This document shows positions 56,293-64,000 of a stretch of 64,000 bases of DNA, piece by piece. Position 1 is the stretch's first letter. Each line of letters begins with the position of its first letter. Origin of the DNA: Alopecurus myosuroides (Eukaryota; Streptophyta; Magnoliopsida; Poales; Poaceae); contig CM054061.1 of the NCBI GenBank assembly GCA_028641055.1, forward strand, positions 53,300,081 to 53,364,080. The letters run 5' to 3'. The position numbers and the translations under genes were made by a program. The notes under the pieces were generated by a model. That model was not told where the DNA came from. It was given only the letters and a program-made list of their open reading frames with translations, and made no database searches.

Positions 56293-56865
56293 TCGACGGT
56301 ATGTATTCGATTCGTTACGAATTGCTCCTAATAAGAACTTGTGATTTCCTTTGCCGGTCTAATGCTTTTATCTTGGTCTACAGAGAGATGAAGAAGTGGA
56401 CGGCGCGCTGGCCCTAGCGAAAGATCGCAAGCGGAGGCGGAAGCTAAAGCGGAGACGGACCGTATATCTAGCTAGTCTTCTTTGCGATTGATCTTTATGT
56501 CGCGCGTACGTTGCATAGATATGTAGTAGTCATACCTTTGTAATCGTTGAACTAATTAGATGGCTATATTTTGGGTTCGAAATCTTCCGACATATTATTG
56601 AGATCAATGTGTTGTATTCGTACTTATGAGAATTGGATATGGATGCATATGTATAGATGTGTTAATATCGTTATCGATGTGTTAAATTCGTTATGGATGG
56701 ATGCATATGTATCTATGATTTATCGATGTGCTATCAGTGATTTATATGTGTGAAAGTTTATAAATTATAGAATTTGAATGTATTTGGACCTGGGAATATA
56801 TACAGAATCAGAATATATAAACTGTTATACAAAAAAACAGAAAAAATACAAACCTGTGAAACTTA

Positions 56866-57147
56866 CCACTGGCGAACAAAGTACCTACCACTGGCGAACT
56901 GTACCACTGGCGAACAACCTTACTACCGCTGGCGAACCATTAGCGCTGGCGAACAGTGGAGCTACCGCTGGCGAACATAGCGCTGGCGAACAAGGCCTTG
57001 TTCGCCAGCGGTAACCTGCACTACCGCTGGCGAACTGTTGTTCGCCAGCGGTAACCTGCTACCACTGGCGTGGTACCGCTGGCGAACACGTGTTCGCCAG
57101 CGGTAGATGAAATATGTTCGTCACTGGTAGCCCTTCTCCTACTAGTG
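56866..57147 (+). repeat. Right subterminal repeats of CACTA element 2
   Basis: More than ten CTGGCGAAC or GTTCGCCAG motifs in both orientations leading to the terminus ACTAGTG at 57147. They match the left cluster. Confidence 0.85.
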
Positions 57148-58352
57148 GTTGTATAGGTGCACTAGTTCGACGAAGAGAGAGTGAAATACAAGTAATATGA
57201 ATAATTATAAGTGATAATAGAAATCTGAAATAAAAATGGCAGCAAGCAGAATGTAGCAGAACTGGTTGTAAATGGTGTTTCAATGCTTAGAAACAAGGCC
57301 TAGTGATCATACTTTTGCTAGTGGACACTCTCAACAATAATAACATAATTGAATATATAAATATCATCTCTTCACTATGCTACTCCTAATCACTCTCCGG
57401 TTGGATAACGAACACCAATCATTGTGTAGAGCTACAAAAGCACGCCTTAGAGTCGCATTCCCCATCTAGGTAACCCCACACTGTCACCTTGAGAGCACTA
57501 GATGGTTCCAGACAAACACCACAATTTCATAGGGTCACCCAACACAAAATATACAAATCATGATAAGTGACACACAGTGCACACACTGTCACCTTTACAC
57601 CACGGGACAAAGGTGTCTTCGGAGATCTCATTAACAAAACCACTTGAGCAGCATAACAGATGAAGAGTAATATCTACTTATTCAACTAGATTACAAAGCC
57701 CATGATTACAGAAAGATCACACCATGAGAGGGAGAGATGAAACACATAGCTACCGGTAGAGCCCTCAGCCTCGGGGGAGAACTACGCCCTCCTCGTCATG
57801 GGAGTCAGCAACGGCGATAAAGATGGCGGTGGAGTCGATGGAGATGGCTCCGGGGGCAATTTCCCATCCCGGTAGGGTGCCGGAACAGAGATTTTTGTCC
57901 TCCAAAACTTGTCGGTGGCGGCGACAGAGCTATGGAAATTTTCGTGGATGGAGGCTTGATGTTTTAGAGTTTCTGCATCGGGGGGATAACTAGGCGAAAG
58001 GGCGATGTCGGTGGGCTCCCGAGGGGCCGACACCACCTGGTGGCGCGGCCAGGGGGACCTGCGCCACCCTATGGTGTGGCTGCTCCTCTACCCCCATCCG
58101 GGTCTCTTTTGGACTCCGGTGACGTGCCGGGAAAAATAGGACCATGGGATTTTATTTCGTCCAGTTCCGAGAATATTTCCAGAACAACTTTTCTGAAATA
58201 AAAAACAACAGAAAACAGGAACTGGTGCTGTGGCATCTTGTCAATAGGTTAAAACATCCGGAAAACAAAGGAAAACATGTGAAAACATAGAAGTATTGGA
58301 TAGAAAACAAGCATGGAGCATCAAAAATTATAGATACGTTTGAGACGTATCA

Positions 58353-59100
58353 GTTACTCATTGGACTTATTCTCTTAACTTAACGATACCAAAAATATCA
58401 TGAGGTAAGACAATGTGCTATAGTGTGATCAAACCATTTGATCATAACACATATAAAACTTGTACCTATATGATTCTCTTTTCTCATTGATATTCCCTAT
58501 GTCCTTGTAATAAATCGCATTGTGTCTGGTTAGACAATTGGTTGATATCGGTGATACTGAGAGGGCCCGGAGCATGTATCTCTCTATCGTCTAGAGGACT
58601 TAAGTACTATTCTTGAACGATCTCAATTTCTTTAAACGTTCTAGATTATACCCACATGTCAACTTTATAATCCTACGGTGGACGGTTGAAAACAACCAAC
58701 GGATAATTGTCAATTGTTCGATCACTAGCTATTCTTAAAGTATAGGAATTCTATTCAACGACAACTTCGTATGTAATTTACTAAATACATTACAATTGTT
58801 AGTCTCTTAGCTAGATCATATACTTTGGTCGGTTCAGTACTATTGTTACCCTAACAATAAACTTTTATGTTTGCTAAACGTTATTAAAGTCCATGATCAA
58901 GAAAATGTGATCATCTCATAAACCATAAGCTAATCTTAGAGACAAAATTAGAAACTCATGGCAGAAGGGGAGGCTCGGAGATCAACATCGTGAGAATTCC
59001 CTCCCGACAACAGCGTCGCTGGGAGGGAATTTAGTTCCACGAAAAAAGGGGAGTTTTTTTTTTCTTAGGGAGAGTTTTCTACCCCACATTTGTATTATCC
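58353..59100 (-). mobile_element. Copia LTR-like relic (low confidence)
   Basis: On the minus strand, words such as AGAGAGATACATGCTCCGGG and CTCTCAGTATC follow the order seen, from memory, in BARE/Angela-type LTRs (an AGAGGTATCT..GGGCCC region). Neither LTR end nor internal domains are identifiable. It directly flanks LTR C and may be its insertion target. Confidence 0.35.
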
Positions 59101-60756
59101 CCCATTGCTTATTGGGCCTATAGGCCGTCAACTCGCGCTGGTCTTGCACATGCCCTCGAGGCTCAAAACAAAGTCCCTCGAGGCTGCATCACATTCACCG
59201 GACATTTCGTCAATCTACGCGCTTTGAGACTGAATGCTCCGCAACACACCATGTACTAGTCACTGTGCGTAAAAGTCAAGGAGGCACATCGAGTGGCCCG
59301 GTTTGACCACGGGTAAAAGGAAGGAGATGCATGTGGTTCAGAAATAAACAGCGGCACGGTGACCCGAATTCTCTTCTACGACCACACGGCGATCTGGGGG
59401 TAAAGAAGACGCGACACGGATGGAGCTAGTCTCTTGGTTCAGACGATCAGACCGAATGAACCTCTCGACTCCACGATCCGACAGTACTGCCACCCCTACC
59501 GCTACCGCTACGGCCACTTGCAAATATTCTTAACGACTCACAGCTGCATGTGCATGCGAGGCTGCGACTTCCAGGCCATGCTAGCTCATCGATCGCGTGT
59601 TGAATCGCCGATGATTACCTTGCGCTTGAGTTGAAACGTTCTTACCATGCCACACTGGCTGCTGATTTATTTTTTCTTCTGTTCCGTATGTGTATACATA
59701 GACCTGGTGCCACACAGCGCCCGAGGTCAGTCAAGAGATCGACTATACAGGCAACAGTGACAAAATACAAGTGGGGGGAATTTAATTCTTGAGGATCAGC
59801 CCAAATCTTCAGGGACTTCCACAGTACTCCATGTACAGTGTCTGGGGGTTATCTGGTGACTACTCCAACTACTACTAGTATTAATAGCAGGTCAATGATG
59901 TGACCAGCAGGTGTAGTACTCCTATCGGCATCAATCTACTGTAATAGTACTCCAAAGTTCAAACTGAACGTTCGGCAAAATTTCCCCGAAAAGATCGAAG
60001 AAACTAAACAGATAGTAAGCGTCGTATGTGAAGTAGTTTCCTAGTAAAAACACTTGCAATGCGTCTCTCTCCAGCTATTATTACTGAATGCTGTGCGCAG
60101 TTGCTAGTTGGGGCTGCTATTGTCACGGGAGCACTGTGAGGCCTGCTAAAGGGATGGTTGTGCTGTATGTGCCGTGGTTGATTTGCATCCATCGAAATGC
60201 ATTTCCCCATTAAGATGAGTACACCGTTGCGGCGGCGCGAGTGGACATGCCAAAGTCAAACTTACTAACCTACGTCTTGGCTAAACTAACCCGCGCCTTG
60301 GCTAGACGAGTTCCGAAAGTCCAAATGCACAAGACAACAAAATTAGTTTGTGTGCTTCCCAGCCATGCATCCAACAGATTATTACCAACTAGTGCATATA
60401 TTTTGACCGGTGGGCATTATCATTTTATTACCGTGCATAAGACCCGCCACATTTTACTTTTGATCTGGTAGACAAAGTAGTGATGTATGATGACCGCGAC
60501 GTCATCAAGATAGTTACACCATGTGTGGAAATTATTTCATGCACTAACCAAGCTTATCAAAAACCTTCTGGCATATGCATGCGCCTGTTAATTTTGCCAA
60601 TCAATGTTATTATTTTTATGAAGATAAGATCAACTAGAAGAACTATAAAAGTTCGGGCAGCCAATATATCATCCATGTATGTGTGTGATACTTATCAACT
60701 AGATTGTGGGATAAAAAGTAAGAAGATACATGAAATTATCAACGCTAGCTACCAAT
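59101..60756. other. Unassigned non-coding DNA
   Basis: No gene is recognised. A short direct repeat (CCTCGAGGCT near 59154 and 59183) is the only notable structure. Confidence 0.4.
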
Positions 60757-60764
60757 TATATCTA

Positions 60765-61520
60765 GGGCTCTTTTATGGTACAACTTACTTGTCCCATAGG
60801 ACACTAGTATATAACGATTTCTACCCTTGATTTTGTGGGCTAGTTTAGGCAACTTATTATTGTAAGGGGGTAGCTGAATTTGTTCAATCCAACTCAGGAA
60901 TAAACGGTAAACCGAGCCAGACACAGAGCCCCATATTCCCGCATGCGCCGCCAAGCCCTATTCGTGGCCATCGCTGCCGTTCAAGACTGCTATCGGACGC
61001 TTCCCCACCGTCGTCCTTGAGCATGCCCCCGCCGCACGCGCCGCCAGGCTATGCGAGCTGCCGCCGTCGCTGCCAGGCATTGCACGCCGTCCATCGCCTT
61101 TGCACGCTCCCGCGCCGCACGCGCGCCGCCAAGCCCTGCACGGCGCCGCCGTCGCTGTCAGGCCCTCTACGCGGCCCGTCGACGTTGCATGCTCCCCCGT
61201 CGAGCACGTACAAAACCATGGAAAACAATGAAAATATCTAGTGTGGTGATATAAATCAGGATGCACGTATCATATAATTCACGTACAGAAAACCATAGAA
61301 ATCTACAATTCATACGCAAATCCTAGCTGGGTGGACAAATTTCGATCTCCCCTGTTGAATCTGAAAATTGTTTTGCGAGACGTTCCTTTTTCATCTACCC
61401 AGTTTACCCCTTCGGTGGAAAAATACTGATGGTTTTTTGCACAAGTATTGATCGATGCCAGCCATCGGATGTGACGACTTGGATGGCTGCTCTTACTCTG
61501 TCCGTACCGTAAAAGAGCCC
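60765..61520. mobile_element. hAT-like non-autonomous element (756 bp)
   Basis: Inverted termini GGGCTCTTTTATGGTAC and GTACCGTAAAAGAGCCC are flanked by the exact 8-bp duplication TATATCTA (60757-60764, 61521-61528). The length of the duplication points to the hAT class. The interior has a GC-rich block of imperfect GCCGCC/GCACGC repeats (61020-61200) and no transposase. Confidence 0.75.
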
Positions 61521-61528
61521 TATATCTA

Positions 61529-63528
61529 ATAAACTTGGTGTGTTGATCATAAAAGACGGGTTACTCTAAATCATTTCAGAAAAAGAAAAAAAAATGAAAA
61601 ACAAACTCAATCACGACATGTTGAAAGATGGGCAAATCATGCGTGGACAACATAGCAGAAGCATCTCTATTTGTTGGTCAAAGATGGCTTAGAAAAGGAG
61701 ATCAATGTTAAGTATGAGCTTAATGATCGTCATCGATCTGCCGACGTCGGAAAGAAAGCTCCAAACCACCATGTGTTTTGATCTTTGCCGCATATGTATC
61801 ATATATAGATCATATCTATGGAACAAGAAGGTCCTTTCTATAACAAAGAAGGTAGCTAGTGCGTATGACGTAAAGCGCCGGATCAGTTGGATAAACCCCC
61901 CCGCACGTAGGATGGCCGAATCTCCAATTAAGAACGGGGTTAGTGCTTGCGTGCGTACGCGCCCACGTGCACATATGTGAAAATAAATCGGCCGGATATA
62001 CAAATCAATTTCATCCGGTGACATGGAACGGCCCAGGGATGAGTAAGCAGGCAGTTAAAGGACGTAATCTCGGCATGAAAGCGTGCCCTTTCTGGTACGG
62101 TGGTGATACGATCGTAATCTGGACAGACATTGCGTTGCACCTGCAGATGCCAGTCGGACGCTGATCGAGATGCTGCAGACTTGCAGATATATATTCGATT
62201 ATACGCATCATCATCCGTGATAAACTATGTAAAGATCGAAGAGTATTATTAGGAACATGGTGATAGTTATAGAAGTATTGATCGTGCGCATAGATTTTGA
62301 TTGGAGATGGATGATCTAGGCGTGCATAAACTATTGCAGGGGAAGGCGTGGGAGAATCACGTAAAGGCGTGTGACCATGCGCAGGAGCTAGCTAGCTGAG
62401 ATAAGGATGGGCGTGGCTGCGGATCCAGCAAGTATTTTATGTGGCCACCAACAACGTGTGCAGTCGGCCATCTCTCTCGGCCTCTCCGGCCCCCAAATAG
62501 AAAAGAAAGAAGCCGAACACACTTGAGCAGCCGGCCGGGCTTATGAGGTCACGACACATTTTAGGCGCAACTTAACACGATGAATGGATAGAAAGGCAAT
62601 CGATCGATCGATCGGCTCGCAACTAACAAAGCTTTCGACGCAGAATAGGGAGATGCGGTCGTCACCCACGCGCCAAATATAACCCAGTGCATCATCATCA
62701 TCATATCCATATATCTAGTAGTATTGGACAGACGTGCCCACGCAGATGGCTTCACTTTGCGGAAAGCGATCGGTAGCGAAGCGCAACACGAGCATATGTA
62801 CACGCTGGTCCTGGTCAGGAGGATCCTTGAATTCATGCACACGTACGTCCTACTAGGAAATTATTTGGAGAGCTACCACGGCCAGGTAAAAAAAAAGAGA
62901 GAGACGATATACAGTTTTTGCTTCAACCCGGGATTAAAACAAAAGTGAAACCCAAAGTTGATTGTGCATGGCGCAGCTGTGGCAACACAGCGGTTGTCAG
63001 GAGGACCATGGGCGATCTGGGACTGGGAGGGAGCAGCATGCATGTACGTATGGCGGCCGGCCGCGGCTGCTGCCGCGAGAAACACGCACAGTATGCGGCG
63101 GCGACGATATTGATTTGAGCTTCAGGGGGGATGCACATCGGCATGGGGTGGGTGGCGTCACACAGGCCCAGCAGCACTCAGGCGTGCCGTACGTGGCCCC
63201 GCGTCTCATGTGAAGACCACGCGCCTCCCTCGCGCGCCTGCTCCCGCCTCCACTCCTCGATCGCCGCACCCTACCCGTCTCCCCCGATTGGGCACACGTC
63301 ACAACCATCCACTGCCAGTACTGGTGCAACTCTGGTGGGGTTTCCTGGCCCCTGACCGGCTGTGTGGACGCACAATCATTGGCGCGCACCTGGCCTTGTC
63401 ACACTTGTTGCTCCCTCATAGGCCCGGCTTCTTCACCCCTGGTTCCAGATATGGTAAAAAAATGCTCTTACTGTTTTTTATCGAATGTAACCCCTTGGGA
63501 AAACTAATCCCTCCTCCGATTAAAATCT
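61529..63528. other. Unassigned non-coding DNA
   Basis: No coding region can be supported. Open frames here are short, overlap each other on both strands and lack recognisable domains. Confidence 0.4.
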
Positions 63529-63790
63529 ATAAAAAAAAAACCTTTCAAATCCAACCCCTCGGTCTTGCGACACAGCGGGACGACACTGAGGCTGTGGCAG
63601 GTCTTGGTGCCAAGTCATTTCGGTAAATAAACACGCGACCACTATGTGTCGCCTACTGCGAGTCCTATTAGGACTCCAATTATCTTCCTTGTTAAGAGAC
63701 AATGAAACGAAAATAAATGGGTAACGGGAATCGAACCTGAGATCAGCGGGAAGGGAACGCAGGGGGACGCCACCGGGGCTACCTCGCCTT
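63529..63790 (-). mobile_element. Probable tRNA-derived SINE
   Basis: On the minus strand a Pol III A box (TAGCCCCGGTGG, 63781-63770, one mismatch to consensus) and B box (GGTTCGATTCC, 63737-63727) are 32 bp apart, as in a tRNA head. About 190 bp of unrelated body follow and end in a run of ten T (63532-63541). The tRNA fold is not intact, so a tRNA gene is unlikely. No target duplication was identified. Confidence 0.45.
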
Positions 63791-63799
63791 GTTCATACA

Positions 63800-64000
63800 A
63801 CTAGCAATTCTAACCATTTTTATTGTATCTTCTTTTCTGTTTTCATTTTCCCCCTTTTTTTGGTTTGTTTTTTTGTTTTATTCTTTCTTTTTCTGTTTTA
63901 TTTTCATTTCTTGAAAATATTTATTTTTTATTTTTTTTGTTCATCAAATTTTTTGTTTCGCTATTTTCTGATTAATCTTTTTTTGGTTCACTATTATTTT
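63800..64000. other. T-rich low-complexity tail
   Basis: Long T and TTTC runs, no gene visible up to the window edge. Confidence 0.5.

Larger units (their letters stand above)
47829..57147 (+). mobile_element. CACTA element 2, complete with termini and target duplication
   Basis: The left terminus CACTAGTAGGGAATGG starts at 47829; the right terminus, read inward from 57147, is CACTAGTAGGAGAAGGG. GTT flanks both sides (47826-47828, 57148-57150). Subterminal CCGCTGGCGAAC motifs occur in both orientations within about 350 bp of the left end and 290 bp of the right. Inside are a TNP2-type gene and a TNPA-like gene on the plus strand. At 9319 bp it has a normal size. It may be mobile, if the shortened TNP2 C-terminus is tolerated. 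Confidence 0.93.
47618..58352 (-). mobile_element. Athila-like 5' LTR (LTR C), split by CACTA element 2
   Basis: On the minus strand the LTR starts TGATACGTCTCAAACG at 58352, runs to 57148, is interrupted by a 9.3-kb CACTA element, and resumes at 47828 to end ATAGACATCA at 47618. Removing the CACTA element and one GTT restores a continuous LTR of about 1413 bp. The primer site follows directly, so this is the 5' LTR of a minus-strand element whose body is lost after about 47040. Confidence 0.8.

Noticed and set aside
62600..63630. Possible host gene in the last 1.5 kb
   Set aside because: Frames are short, overlap on both strands and carry no domain or splice structure I could join.
63600..63800. 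Functional tRNA gene
   Set aside because: A and B boxes are present but the stems of a cloverleaf are not evident, and the flanks fit a SINE.

Overview
The window looks like repeat-dense DNA from a grass nucleus, most likely Triticeae or another Pooideae. The signs are GT-AG introns, Ty3/gypsy elements of the Tat and Athila lineages, several CACTA elements with 3-bp target duplications, Tourist/Stowaway-type MITEs, and a long homogenised satellite. I see no convincing single-copy host gene. All substantial coding sequence lies in transposons, except for unassigned fragments.

Layout. (1) 1-10255: 3' part of a Tat-lineage Ty3/gypsy retrotransposon. The sense strand carries an open pol (end of RT, RNase H, second RNase H, integrase). 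The opposite strand carries a long gene that I resolve into 8 phase-compatible exons (3194-8741) with its own TATA box. The 3' LTR is 9355-10255 and the element sits inside the satellite. (2) 10256-21261: 31 tandem monomers of about 355 bp, with dimeric order on the left and two copies of a 7-monomer (about 2485 bp) higher-order unit on the right. (3) about 21262-30744: CACTA element 1 without a recognisable left end: a 216-bp leader hairpin, a TNP2-type transposase with one nonsense codon, and an intact 8-exon TNPA-like gene. (4) 30745-38800: unassigned DNA, a Tourist-like MITE, a short CACTA derivative, a 2.6-kb CACTA derivative carrying an intact two-exon DEDDy 3'-5' exonuclease gene and a 5S-rRNA-like segment, a poly(A) retro-insert with 12-bp target duplication, and a LINE fragment. 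(5) 38830-40440: five degenerate monomers related to the satellite. (6) 40441-58352: Athila-like LTRs and internal pieces in mixed orientation. One LTR is split by CACTA element 2 (47829-57147, target duplication GTT), which encodes a TNP2 transposase and a TNPA-like protein ending in a catalytically degenerate Ulp1-like fold. (7) 58353-64000: a copia-LTR-like relic, unassigned DNA, a hAT-like non-autonomous element (8-bp duplication) and a probable tRNA-derived SINE.

How parts relate. In each CACTA element TNP2 (transposase) and the TNPA-like protein (binder of subterminal repeats in the family model) lie in tandem on the plus strand between terminal repeats. The short CACTA derivatives would depend on such proteins supplied in trans. 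Nesting gives a relative order: satellite before the Tat insertion, and Athila LTR before CACTA element 2. Exon boundaries are my own splice-site reading from sequence, checked only for phase and GT-AG rules.
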